A DNA stretch of 64,000 nucleotides from Lactococcus fujiensis JCM 16395. Lineage in GTDB: Bacteria; Bacillota; Bacilli; Lactobacillales; Streptococcaceae. The DNA is taken from the NCBI RefSeq assembly GCF_002441655.1, contig NZ_JXJU01000004.1:62001-126000 (forward strand), written 5' to 3'. Made by a program: the position numbers and the translations under genes. Shown here in pieces: positions 16,039 to 25,200 of the stretch; the first letter of the stretch is position 1, and each line of letters starts with the position of its first letter. Below the pieces are notes generated by a model. It saw only the letters and a list, made by a program, of their open reading frames with translations, ran no database searches and had not been told where the DNA came from.

Positions 16039-16605
16039 TCAATTCATTATCCTTTCAAGCATTAACTCTGATAAAAGGTCATAACCTCGCGCTGAGAAAT
16101 GAAGGCCATCATCTTGTAAATATTGATTTGGATTCTGTGAGGCAATCATTGCGCCATACAAATCAATCACGTTTTTGTCATAAAGTTGGCCTACCTTTTT
16201 CATTGTGGCTCTGTATCGACAAATTAGTGTATTAGAGCGATTATTAATATCAAGAGTATCATTATGATATGGCGGACTAATCAAAATGACTTTGTTCTCA
16301 TCAAGTTGTTCGATCATGACGCTAAGATTTTTCGCATATTCACTTTCAGTAACTGAAAAATAACGTGAGGCATCATTAGCACCGAAGAAAATGAAAACAA
16401 AATCTGCTTTTTTCCGAACAATTTGAGGTAACCTTTTCATGGCATGTGTTGTCGTATCCCCATTTACACCTTGCAAATTAATTTCTAATTCAATTCCTCT
16501 TTTTCTTGCATTTGCTTCTAATTTTTTTCTTAAAATTTGTGTTGCTGGACGTCCCAAAATCCCATAGCCATTGGTAATCGAATCGCCAAATATTACAACT
16601 TTCGT
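16039..16605 (-). CDS. SGNH hydrolase with an ACG in place of the start codon
   Basis: Read from ACG at 16605, the 188-residue frame begins (M)KVVIFGDSITNGYGILG, the complete block I of SGNH hydrolases with its Ser. Block III-type GANDAS and block V DGLHFSARGYDLLSELM follow. No ATG, GTG or TTG lies at or before block I in this frame. A TTG at 16557 would give 172 residues without the catalytic Ser. AAAGGGA lies 10 bases before the ACG, and a good promoter is upstream. So either ACG (or another near-cognate codon) is used, or an ATG was lost by a T-to-C change and the gene is dying. The substrate is unknown. The stop overlaps an ATG of the next gene. Confidence 0.75.
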   Translation of the reverse strand, partial: TKVVIFGDSITNGYGILGRPATQILRKKLEANARKRGIELEINLQGVNGDTTTHAMKRLPQIVRKKADFVFIFFGANDASRYFSVTESEYAKNLSVMIEQLDENKVILISPPYHNDTLDINNRSNTLICRYRATMKKVGQLYDKNVIDLYGAMIASQNPNQYLQDDGLHFSARGYDLLSELMLERIMN

Positions 16606-16660
16606 TTTTTTTACTTCCCTTTCAACTCCAATATTATGTCCGTCTTAGAGTTACTGTTCT

Positions 16661-16689
16661 ATTATAGTCGTTATGAAAATGATTTTCAA
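16661..16689 (-). promoter_or_regulatory. Promoter of the SGNH hydrolase gene
   Basis: On the minus strand TTGAAA (16689-16684), a 17-base spacer and TATAAT (16666-16661), about 55 bases before the presumed start. Confidence 0.8.
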
Positions 16690-16742
16690 ACACTTTAATT
16701 GCAAATCTAATCTTTTTTTATTTTTAGTATCAAACAATTTTT

Positions 16743-16750
16743 GATAGAAT
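16743..16750 (+). promoter_or_regulatory. Extended -10 directly before the esterase gene
   Basis: TGA-TAGAAT (hexamer 16745-16750), then six bases to the ATG at 16757. No clear -35 and no Shine-Dalgarno. Confidence 0.5.
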
Positions 16751-16756
16751 AGACCT

Positions 16757-17518
16757 ATGCAAATTGAAAATATTACGATTAATTCCACTGCGGAATTAAC
16801 TTTTTATAATAGAAAAAACCCAAGATTGGACCATCGATCACAGCCTGCTGTAATTATTTGTCCTGGTGGTGGTTATAAAGTTATTGCTGAACGTGAAGCT
16901 GAACCTCTTGCACTTGCCTTTTCCTCACAAGGTTTCCAAGTTTTTATTTTGAACTACACCGTAATGAGCAAAGGAACGACCGAAAATTTTCTTAATCAGG
17001 ACATTGAAGAACTTCATGAAGGACTTGAATTGATTAGAGAAAATAAAACAAAATGGGAAATTGATGAGGATAATATTTTCCTTCTTGGTTGTTCTGCTGG
17101 TGGTCATGTTGTCTCTCGTTATTGCAATTTTAATCTCGCGAAAAAGCCAAAAGGAGTTCTTCTCTGTTATCCTGTAACTTCGCTTTCGTTTGGCTGGCCA
17201 AAAGATTTCCATCATTTCAATTTTGAGATTGAAGATTTAGAATCTTATAATGCTTGTGAAATGGTCAATCCTGATACACCACCTACATTTATTTGGCATA
17301 CAATTAATGACAAAACTGTTCCTGTTTATAATACCTTGAAATATTGTGAACGACTCTCAAAATACAATGTTTCAGTTGAAGCACACATTTTTGATGATGG
17401 CCCTCATGGCTTATCTTTAGCCACACGTGCGTCATCTCCAAATGATAGCTTGCTCAATGATGATGTCTCGAGATGGTTTAATTTTGCCCTTCAATGGATC
17501 AATCGCAAACTCGACTAA
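16757..17518 (+). CDS. Alpha/beta hydrolase, acetyl esterase-like
   Basis: 253 residues. The oxyanion segment CPGGGYKVIAEREAEPLALAF is near residues 35-55, the nucleophile elbow GCSAGGHV near 113-120 (Ser), an Asp near WHTINDKTVPV (about 185), and the His in DDGPHGLSLA. This matches small esterases of the BD-FAE/axe-type family that deacetylate sugars or xylans. It is intracellular, with no signal peptide; the natural substrate is not evident. It is divergent from the SGNH gene. The ATG is only six bases after a TAGAAT and lacks a ribosome site. Confidence 0.85.
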   Translation: MQIENITINSTAELTFYNRKNPRLDHRSQPAVIICPGGGYKVIAEREAEPLALAFSSQGFQVFILNYTVMSKGTTENFLNQDIEELHEGLELIRENKTKWEIDEDNIFLLGCSAGGHVVSRYCNFNLAKKPKGVLLCYPVTSLSFGWPKDFHHFNFEIEDLESYNACEMVNPDTPPTFIWHTINDKTVPVYNTLKYCERLSKYNVSVEAHIFDDGPHGLSLATRASSPNDSLLNDDVSRWFNFALQWINRKLD

Positions 17519-17521
17519 AAT

Positions 17522-17554
17522 AAAAAACGCACGATCTCAATCCTGCGTTTTTTT
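17522..17554. terminator. Bidirectional terminator between esterase gene and pgmB
   Basis: AAAAAACGCA and TGCGTTTTTT form the stem, with T runs on both strands. Confidence 0.85.
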
Positions 17555-17557
17555 GTT

Positions 17558-18226
17558 TTATCGTTTTTCAGCCCAAACTTTTTTTAAGAAATCGAACGTG
17601 TAGTGTGCTGTATCAGGAACGACCACGATGTCTGTTCCTAAATCCTCTGGACGTCCAACTCCAATTGGCAAAGCTCCTGAATCTTTAATCGATTGAATTC
17701 CAGCTTGTGAATCTTCAAGACCAATGGACTCTACTGGAGATACGTTGACTGCTTCTGCTGCTGCGATAAATATATCTGGAGCAGGTTTTGATGCCGCAAC
17801 TTTAGCTGGATCTGCAATGGCATCAAAATAATCAGTTAATTCCATACGTTCCAACAAGAATGGTCCATTTTTAGATGCAGACGCCAAAGCGATTTTTACA
17901 CCATTGGCACGTAAGTCTTTTAATAATTGCAAAATACCCGGGTAAATGTCTGCTGGTGAAACGTCTTGAATCATTCTTACATAATTTTCATTTTTGCGAT
18001 CACATAATTCTGCAAATTCCGCATCAGAATATTTATTCTCTTGACCACCGAGCGCAAGAATTTTACGTAGTGAGTCTTCACGTGCGACACCCTTGAGTTG
18101 TTCGTTAAATTGGCGGTCTACACCGTCAATTCCGATTTCTTCAGCGAGTGCTTTCCATGCACGATAGTGATATTCGGCAGTGTCAGTAATGACACCATCG
18201 AGGTCAAATAATACTGCTTTAAACAT
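17558..18226 (-). CDS. pgmB: Beta-phosphoglucomutase
   Basis: 222 residues. It interconverts beta-glucose 1-phosphate and glucose 6-phosphate, linking maltose or trehalose phosphorolysis to glycolysis. It is a HAD enzyme: nucleophile Asp8 and acid/base Asp10 in [10 protein letters not shown], the family cap, SASKNG (motif II), KPAPDIF (motif III Lys) and GLEDSQAGI (motif IV). Long stretches such as [22 protein letters not shown] agree with the L. lactis enzyme as I remember it, with scattered substitutions, which supports a related species. It follows the EIIA gene by 50 bases with AAAGAG before the ATG. Confidence 0.95.
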   Translation of the reverse strand: MFKAVLFDLDGVITDTAEYHYRAWKALAEEIGIDGVDRQFNEQLKGVAREDSLRKILALGGQENKYSDAEFAELCDRKNENYVRMIQDVSPADIYPGILQLLKDLRANGVKIALASASKNGPFLLERMELTDYFDAIADPAKVAASKPAPDIFIAAAEAVNVSPVESIGLEDSQAGIQSIKDSGALPIGVGRPEDLGTDIVVVPDTAHYTFDFLKKVWAEKR

Positions 18227-18276
18227 TTTGTTTTTCTCTTTCTATAAATAAAAATTTAATAAACAATGTGGCTCAA

Positions 18277-18762
18277 TTATTTAACGCTAGCAGCACCTAT
18301 TCTTGCTCCGGCTTTTGCTCCGCCATAATTGACATCAAAAGAATTTAAATGGTCATTTCCATTTGTGAAAATGACAAGGGTTGTCTTTTCGTAACCTGCC
18401 TGTTCGATTATATTCCAGTCAACCCGCCCAAGGACCTGTCCTCCCTCAACAACATCGCCTAATTTGATTGTCAGTATAAAGGGTGCACCCATTAAATTGA
18501 CCGTATCAATACCCATATGTAAAAGAATTTCTAGTCCGTCAGCACGTCTTAACCCAACTGCGTGCCCCTCGATTAATACTACTTTTCCAGTTACTGGTGA
18601 CAAAATTTGACTACTTTCAGGCGTCATAGCAAAGCCATCACCTAGAATTTTTTTTGAGAAAACGGGATCTGATACTTTTTCCATTTCAAAACTATTGCCA
18701 TCAAATGGTGCATAGAGAAATTTGTCATCTTTTAAAACTTTATTTTTACCAAACCCAAACAT
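18277..18762 (-). CDS. PTS glucose-type EIIA protein (stand-alone)
   Basis: 161 residues forming a single EIIA-Glc (Crr-like) domain: APFDGNSFEMEKVSDPVFSKKILGDGFAM, SPVTGKVVLIEGHAVGLRR with His67, and EILLHMGIDTVNL with His82, the phosphorylated residue. It would take phosphate from HPr and pass it to an EIIBC lacking its own EIIA. It is encoded just before pgmB, so a trehalose or maltose-type PTS whose sugar is split by phosphorolysis is the likely partner. That is inference; no EIIBC gene lies in the window. AAGGA precedes the ATG. Confidence 0.9.
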   Translation of the reverse strand: MFGFGKNKVLKDDKFLYAPFDGNSFEMEKVSDPVFSKKILGDGFAMTPESSQILSPVTGKVVLIEGHAVGLRRADGLEILLHMGIDTVNLMGAPFILTIKLGDVVEGGQVLGRVDWNIIEQAGYEKTTLVIFTNGNDHLNSFDVNYGGAKAGARIGAASVK

Positions 18763-18823
18763 ATTTTCCTTAATTCTAAAAAATCATTCATGTTTCCTGT
18801 TATTGTAATTTTATATTCTGAGA

Positions 18824-20182
18824 TTAGTGTTGTCCAATTTCACGTTCAACAACAGCTGAAATTGTATCAACGACTTCGTCAACCATTTCTTGTGTTGGTG
18901 CTTCCGCCATAACACGTAATAGTGGTTCTGTGCCGGAAGGGCGAACAAGAATACGGCCCTGTCCATTCATCTGACTTTCCATTTGAGAAATCACTTCTTT
19001 AATTGCTGGGACATCCATTGCCCCATCTTTTGCAGCATTGTTGGCCACACGAATATTCGTTAATTTTTGAGGATAAATCGTTACTTCGCTCGCCAATTCA
19101 GAAAGTTTTTTGCCAGTATCTCGCAAGACTTTAAGTAATTGAATGGCTGAAAGTTGACCATCCCCTGTTGTATTGTAATCAAGGAAAATCATGTGACCTG
19201 ATTGTTCACCGCCAAAATTATAATGATTTTTCTTCATTTCTTCGACCACGTAGCGGTCTCCTACAGCCGTGACAACTGAATTTAATCCTTCAGCCTCAAC
19301 GCCTAAATGGAAACCGAGATTAGACATGACTGTCGTAACAACAGTGTCCTCAGCAAGTCGACCTTTATTTTTTAAATATTTGCTGACAATAAACATAATT
19401 TTATCGCCATCTACAATATTTCCGTTTTCGTCGGCGGCAATCAAGCGGTCCGCGTCTCCGTCAAAAGCAAGTCCAATATCACTTCCTGTTTCAACAACTT
19501 TTGCAGCCATCGCTTCTGGATGAGTTGAACCAACTTTAACGTTGATATTCAAACCGTCAGGGTTTTCGCCAAGCACGGTCAACTCAGCATTCAAATCGGC
19601 AAATACAGCACGAGCACTTGTATGTGACGCCCCATTGGCACAATCTAAAACGACTTTATAACCAGCAAAATCACCTTCAGCTGTTGATTTCAAGAAGGCT
19701 TGATATTTGCGGACACCTTCAATGTAATCATGCAACATTCCCAAACCTTGAGCTGAAGGACGTGGCAAAGTATCTTCAGGCGCATCAATTAATGCTTCGA
19801 TTTCAAGCTCTTTGGCATCTTCAAGTTTGTAGCCATCGCCACCAAAGAATTTGATTCCATTGTCAAGCGCTGGATTATGACTGGCTGAAATCATAACTCC
19901 AGCAGAGGCACCATCCTTCTTAACCAAATAAGCGACACCTGGTGTTGCAATAACGCCTAAGTCATAAACCTCAATTCCTACTGAAAGAAGGCCAGAAATC
20001 AAACTTGTTGCAAGCATTTGTCCCGAAATACGTGTATCACGTGCGACATAGACTTTTGGCGTTCCCGTTTCGTGTTGACTTAGTACATAACCGCCAAAAC
20101 GGCCAAGTTTGAATGCCATTTCTGGTGTTAATTCAACATTAGCTTCTCCGCGAACCCCATCGGTCCCAAAATATTTACCCAT
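18824..20182 (-). CDS. glmM: Phosphoglucosamine mutase
   Basis: 452 residues from ATG at 20182. It converts glucosamine 6-phosphate to glucosamine 1-phosphate for UDP-GlcNAc and peptidoglycan. Landmarks: [10 protein letters not shown] at the start, the phosphoserine loop [13 protein letters not shown] with Ser101, the metal loop FDGDADR near 240, and the sugar loop GEQSGHM plus phosphate-binding RPSGTEP. The longer reading from 20200 was rejected because GGAG lies inside it, 12 bases before 20182. It is the third gene of cdaA-cdaR-glmM; in other Firmicutes GlmM binds and inhibits CdaA. Confidence 0.96.
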   Translation of the reverse strand: MGKYFGTDGVRGEANVELTPEMAFKLGRFGGYVLSQHETGTPKVYVARDTRISGQMLATSLISGLLSVGIEVYDLGVIATPGVAYLVKKDGASAGVMISASHNPALDNGIKFFGGDGYKLEDAKELEIEALIDAPEDTLPRPSAQGLGMLHDYIEGVRKYQAFLKSTAEGDFAGYKVVLDCANGASHTSARAVFADLNAELTVLGENPDGLNINVKVGSTHPEAMAAKVVETGSDIGLAFDGDADRLIAADENGNIVDGDKIMFIVSKYLKNKGRLAEDTVVTTVMSNLGFHLGVEAEGLNSVVTAVGDRYVVEEMKKNHYNFGGEQSGHMIFLDYNTTGDGQLSAIQLLKVLRDTGKKLSELASEVTIYPQKLTNIRVANNAAKDGAMDVPAIKEVISQMESQMNGQGRILVRPSGTEPLLRVMAEAPTQEMVDEVVDTISAVVEREIGQH

Positions 20183-20236
20183 TATATTGTTAATCTCCAT
20201 TTTCAGATTTGTTACATGTCTGAAATCTTTTTTTCA

Positions 20237-20252
20237 TGTTATTTTAATAACA
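20237..20252. repeat. Inverted repeat between cdaR and glmM
   Basis: TGTTATT/AATAACA with a two-base centre lies in the 123-base gap between cdaR and glmM. On the minus strand it is not followed by a T run, so it may be a processing or pausing site rather than a terminator. Confidence 0.4.
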
Positions 20253-20305
20253 GCCTTTTTTAGTTTATCATTGACTGTCAATTTTAGCAAATTTTCACTC
20301 TATTA

Positions 20306-21262
20306 TCACTTCTTTTTAACCGGACTTAGAGTAATTTCAACTGTACCTGGTTTGACAGAAACACCGTCAGCACTGACAGTTGCTTCAATCTTCTTCTCCG
20401 CTCTAACACCCGTTATATCAGCACTGACGGTAATTGAAGTGATCTTGTCCAATGCAGTCTGTTGTCCATATATTTTGACTTTTTCAGACGATACCGACGT
20501 CTTAATTGTAGATAAACTTGAATCCATTGTTCCTGTCAATTTTACATTTAAGGGAACGTATTTGGAAAGCTTATCGACATTAACCTTCATTCGAACAACG
20601 CTTGGGTTAATAATTGCCGGCAATGTCTTGCCACTTGAATCTACCGCCCTCAATGAAACTTTTCCCGTGTAGTTATCCGTCAAAAGTACATCGCTTGGCA
20701 AATCAGCCTCGATTGCATAGATTTTGGAAATACTTTCTTTCCCCGCAGTAACATTGACTGATTGCTCCGACAAATCGATCGAACTGACCGAAAATCCTGC
20801 AGGAATTTGCGTTTTATCAACTTTAGGAATAATCTCAAAGTCTTGGCTCGCTTTTTCTTCAACCGTGACATCTGCGTAAGTCGGGTCGATTTGTGCGGTC
20901 ACACCACTCGGTAATTGCTCGACTCGAATTGGGTAAACATTGGTCCCCATTTTAGCACCTGACAGGTCAACTGACAGATAAAAATTTCGAGTTTCAGAAT
21001 TTTCTTCATTCGTAATCTGCAGTCGGTTGTATCCTGATAAATGCACGGTTACCGCTGAAACTGTGCTTGAAACGAAATATTTATTATTATCATATTGCAT
21101 CTCAATCGGCACATTTGTCACTGTCGCTGTGTATACAGAACCCGTTGTCGAGACGCCATCATTTCTGATTGCTGTCACATTAGCATTGAAAAATAAGACA
21201 ATCGCAAAGAAAACTGAGGTCAAGATATAGAAAAATTTAGACGTAAAAAATTTATTTCTCAT
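20306..21262 (-). CDS. cdaR: YbbR-domain protein CdaR, regulator of diadenylate cyclase
   Basis: 318 residues: one membrane helix (residues 9-28), then extracytoplasmic YbbR repeats recognisable by recurring segments such as VPIEMQYDNNKYFVSSTVSAVTVHLSG and PLNVKLTGTM, each ending in beta strands. CdaR modulates CdaA across the membrane. It starts inside the end of cdaA (11-base overlap) with AGGAGG, so the two are translationally coupled, and glmM follows. Length is close to the streptococcal homologues. Confidence 0.9.
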   Translation of the reverse strand: MRNKFFTSKFFYILTSVFFAIVLFFNANVTAIRNDGVSTTGSVYTATVTNVPIEMQYDNNKYFVSSTVSAVTVHLSGYNRLQITNEENSETRNFYLSVDLSGAKMGTNVYPIRVEQLPSGVTAQIDPTYADVTVEEKASQDFEIIPKVDKTQIPAGFSVSSIDLSEQSVNVTAGKESISKIYAIEADLPSDVLLTDNYTGKVSLRAVDSSGKTLPAIINPSVVRMKVNVDKLSKYVPLNVKLTGTMDSSLSTIKTSVSSEKVKIYGQQTALDKITSITVSADITGVRAEKKIEATVSADGVSVKPGTVEITLSPVKKK

Positions 21263-22088
21263 TTTTTACCTCCTTACTCAGATCTGGCTTCAATATGGCA
21301 ACGAGAATATCATGGAATCTTTCTTTAGAAATATCTGCGAAAAATTCACCATTATGCGCAACAGAAATCCCTCCTGTTTCTTCAGAAACAATAATTATCA
21401 AAGCATCTGAAACTTCAGATAGTCCAATAGCTGCACGGTGTCGGGTCCCAAATTGCTTCGAGATACCTGATTTTTCAGTTAGCGGTAAATATGCTGAAGT
21501 AACCGCAATTTTATCTCCTTGTACAATGACAGCACCATCATGAAGTGGTGTATTCGGAATAAAAATATTTATGATAAGTTCACTCGTGATGTCGGCATCC
21601 AAGTGTATTCCTGTAGAAACATATTCCGCCAAGGTTTGAGATTGTTCAATAGCAATCAGTGCCCCAATTTTGCGTTCACTCATATAAGCAAAAGATTTTT
21701 CATAGGCTGCAATATGTCCATCGGCTGTCCCTTTTTTCGTTGGTGTAAAAATGGTTGTGGTTCGGCCAAGACTCTCCAAGACCCGCCTAATTTCTGGTTG
21801 GAAAATAATAACACCAGCAATCACACCATAAGTAATAACCTGATTAAGCAGCCATTCCACAGTTGTCAGTCCAATCAGTCCCGCAACAATTTTGATGATT
21901 AAAAAGATAATCACTCCACGAACCAAGGTCATGAGTTTTGTTCCCTGGACAAATCTGATAGCCATATACAAGAAGAAACTTACAATCGCAATATCTAAGA
22001 TTGCCACCGCGGTTCGATATGGAGACTCATTTAGTTCAAATATTTTTTGCCAAAAACTAGGGTCGAAAAATTGATTAAAATCGCTCAA
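21252..22088 (-). CDS. cdaA: Diadenylate cyclase CdaA
   Basis: 278 residues. It makes cyclic di-AMP from two ATP. Three N-terminal membrane helices (about residues 25-95) are followed by a DAC domain with the DGA motif at 184-186 (PLHDGAVIV) and RHR at 216-218 (GTRHRAAIG). C-di-AMP controls potassium, osmolyte transport and wall homeostasis. The start codon is TTG at 22088 with a strong AGGAGGGGGA before it. An extended -10 (TGA-TATAAT, hexamer 22126-22121) lies upstream. Confidence 0.95.
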   Translation of the reverse strand: MSDFNQFFDPSFWQKIFELNESPYRTAVAILDIAIVSFFLYMAIRFVQGTKLMTLVRGVIIFLIIKIVAGLIGLTTVEWLLNQVITYGVIAGVIIFQPEIRRVLESLGRTTTIFTPTKKGTADGHIAAYEKSFAYMSERKIGALIAIEQSQTLAEYVSTGIHLDADITSELIINIFIPNTPLHDGAVIVQGDKIAVTSAYLPLTEKSGISKQFGTRHRAAIGLSEVSDALIIIVSEETGGISVAHNGEFFADISKERFHDILVAILKPDLSKEVKNEK

Positions 22089-22120
22089 ATTTCCCCCTCC
22101 TATTCGTAATTTCTTAATTA

Positions 22121-22129
22121 ATTATATCA
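22121..22129 (-). promoter_or_regulatory. Promoter of the cdaA-cdaR-glmM operon
   Basis: On the minus strand TGA-TATAAT (hexamer 22126-22121), with TTCGCA 18 bases upstream as a possible -35. Confidence 0.5.
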
Positions 22130-22203
22130 AAAATAAGCGCTAACTGCGAAGAAAGAACAAGAAAAATTGCTGTCAGTGCTTACAATTCGATGACATGAGA
22201 ATG

Positions 22204-22254
22204 ACAAAAAAATAGTTTAAGATACCGAATAATCTCAGCATATTGAACTATTTT
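22204..22254 (-). terminator. Probable terminator after nifJ
   Basis: AAAATAGTT and AACTATTTT (22246-22254/22209-22217) form a nine-pair stem with a long partly paired loop, followed by TTT on the minus strand. Confidence 0.6.
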
Positions 22255-22281
22255 GTAATATTTTATTTAGTTTAGCTTGTC

Positions 22282-25200
22282 TTAATGATTAGCTTTTCTT
22301 GCGGCTCTTCTTGCCTCACGCTCAGGGTCAATTGGGCGATCTCGTTTTGCTACCTTTACTTGATCCGCAAGAAGCGCTGTTTGTTCTCCTTGAAGCTCTT
22401 TCACTTTATTCTCTTTGGCAATAAATTTGTCATAGTCGCCAGACATTCGGGCATATCTCAAAAAACGTTTGCGTGAATCCGCCATGGCTTTATCGTAAAG
22501 TTGTTCCGCATGGTCAATGTTAACCCTTTTTAAGTTACCAAATCGAGCCTGTTTCAGCAACAAATCATGAATTTGTGTAAAATCAGGACGTTTAAAATCA
22601 AGTGTGAATGGGTTTTTCCCAATCTCTTCAAGTTCGGGATTGTAGCGGTAAAGTTGCCAATAACCGCTGTTGACTGCCTGTTTCGCCTCATCCAAGACTT
22701 TACTCATACCTTCATATAGTCCATGAGAAATACAAGGGGTGTAAGCAATGATGAGACTTGGCCCTTTGTGTTTTTCAGCTTCGTCAAAAGCTTTAATGGT
22801 CTGCATCATGTTTGCGCCTGAAGCGATTTGAGCAACATATACATTGCCGTAGGTCATCGCCATAGCTCCGAGGTCTTTTTTGGCAGCTACTTTTCCAGCG
22901 GAAGCAAACTGTGCAATGGCACTTGCAGGCGTTGCTTTTGAAACCTGTCCTCCCGTATTTGCATAAACTTCATTGTCCATGACTAAAATATTGACGTCTG
23001 CACCAGAAGAAATCACATGATCGAGCCCGCCAAAGCCAATATCATAAGCCCATCCGTCGCCACCAAAAATCCATTGACTAGGTTTAACAAACAAATCTTT
23101 TTGCCGATAAATCGCTTCTAATCTTGGCGAATTAAAATGCTCAGATGCAAGCATTGCTTTCAATTTTTCGGCACGGGCACGTGTTCCTTCGGAATCAAAA
23201 CAATGGCTGACCCAATCTTTAGCTAATTCTTGTAAATCGGCTGACATTTCTGGGAGTGCTGACAGAATCTCTTGAGCCAATTTTTGACGGCGTGTAACTG
23301 ACGCTAAATGCATTCCATAACCATATTCAGCATTATCTTCAAATAAAGAATTTGACCAAGTTGGGCCTTGACCTTCATCGTTTATTGTATAAGGCGTAGC
23401 TTGTGTTCCTCCATAAATTGAGGAACAGCCAGTGGCATTCGAGATCATCATTCGATCACCAAACATTTGCGTCAAAAGTTTGATATAAGGCGTTTCACCA
23501 CAACCTGAGCAAGCTCCTGAGAATTCAAATAAGGGCTTGTTAAATTGAGTACTGGCAGGTGTCAATCGCTTGCCCATTGGATTTTCTTTGGTCTTTAAAG
23601 TCATTGCAAAAGCCCAGTTAACTGCCTCTTCTTTTTGACTCTCATAAGGCATCATTTTCAATGCCTGCCCTTTTTTAGGACAGGCTTCGACGCAAAGCCC
23701 ACAGCCCGTACAATCTTCAACAGAAACTTGAATTCGATAAGATCGCCCATCTAAATTTTTGTAGTCCATCACCTTAAAGCCTTCTGGAGCCCTATTCCAT
23801 TCATCTTGGTCAGCTAAAAATGGTCGAATCGCCGCATGCGGACATACAAAAGCACACTCGTTACATTGAAGACAAAAATCAGCATTCCATTCAGGTACTT
23901 CCAATGCAATCCCTCGTTTTTCAGCGGCTGATGTTCCAGTGATTGTACTTCCGCGCGTCATTTCTTGATCGACCAAATCTTGTACTGAAAGCTCGTCTCC
24001 TTCAAATGCATTGACTTTATCTAAAAGATTAAATACATATTTCTGCCGAGCATTTTCTGGATGACGCTCCTCTTTTTCAACTTCGGTCAGTTCTTTCCAA
24101 TGAGCAGAAACGGTTACTGGCTGGAGCCCAAGAATCGCCTCCTCCATGGCTTTTAAATTTTGTTCAACAATCGTAGGCGATTTTTTTTCATACTTTTGAG
24201 CATCTTTTTTCAATAAATCATAAACTTCATCAAAAGGCATAATCTTTGTTAACTTGAAAAAGGCGACTTGCATAATGGTGTTAATTCTTCGACCTAAGCC
24301 AACCTCACGAGCTATCTTTGCAGCATCAATAATATAAAATTGGACGTTTTTTTCAGCCAGTTCTTTTTTCAATCGAGTTGGGAGATGTTGTTCGAGTTTT
24401 TCAGCCGACCAGGATGTATTAAGTAGGAAAATCCCTCCTTTTTTAAGTCCCTTTAAGAGATGATAATTATGGACATAAGTTGTATTGGCACATTCAATAA
24501 AGTCACTTTGAATTTCCATATATTCGGACAGAATTTCTTCTTTGCCAAATCTTAAATGACTGACAGTAAGCCCGCCCGATTTTTTCGAATCGTATTCAAA
24601 AGCTCCTTGAACAAACAAATTTGTATGATCGCCAATGATTTTAATCGCTGCTTTATTTGCGCCTACAGTTCCATCTGACCCAAATCCCCAAAACTTTGCT
24701 TGAAAAGTACCATTTGGTGTTAAATCAAGAGGTTTATTAACGGCTAAAGATAGATTGCTGACATCATCTTTGATGCCAATTGTAAAGACACGTTGGGGCT
24801 GTTCTTTACTTAACTCGTCATAAACAGCAACAATATGTTCTGGTCGAACTTCCTTGCCACCAATACCGTAACGCCCTCCAATGACCTTCACATCATGGTC
24901 AAACAAAGCACTTTGTACATCAAGAGAAAGGGGTTCGCCATTAGAACCTGATTCTTTAGTCCGATCCAAAACGGCAACAGATTTTACAGTAGCTGGAAGT
25001 TTTTCTAAGAATTTTTCAAGCGGAAATGGACGATAAAGATGAATATTCAAAAAGCCAACTTTTCGACCTTTCGCATTCAAATGATCGACAGTTTGCTTGA
25101 TTGTCCCTGCTACAGAACCCATACTGACAATAACTTCCTCAGCATCAGTTGCCCCATAATAATTGACTAAATCATAAGAAGTCCCGCGCAGTTGATTGAT

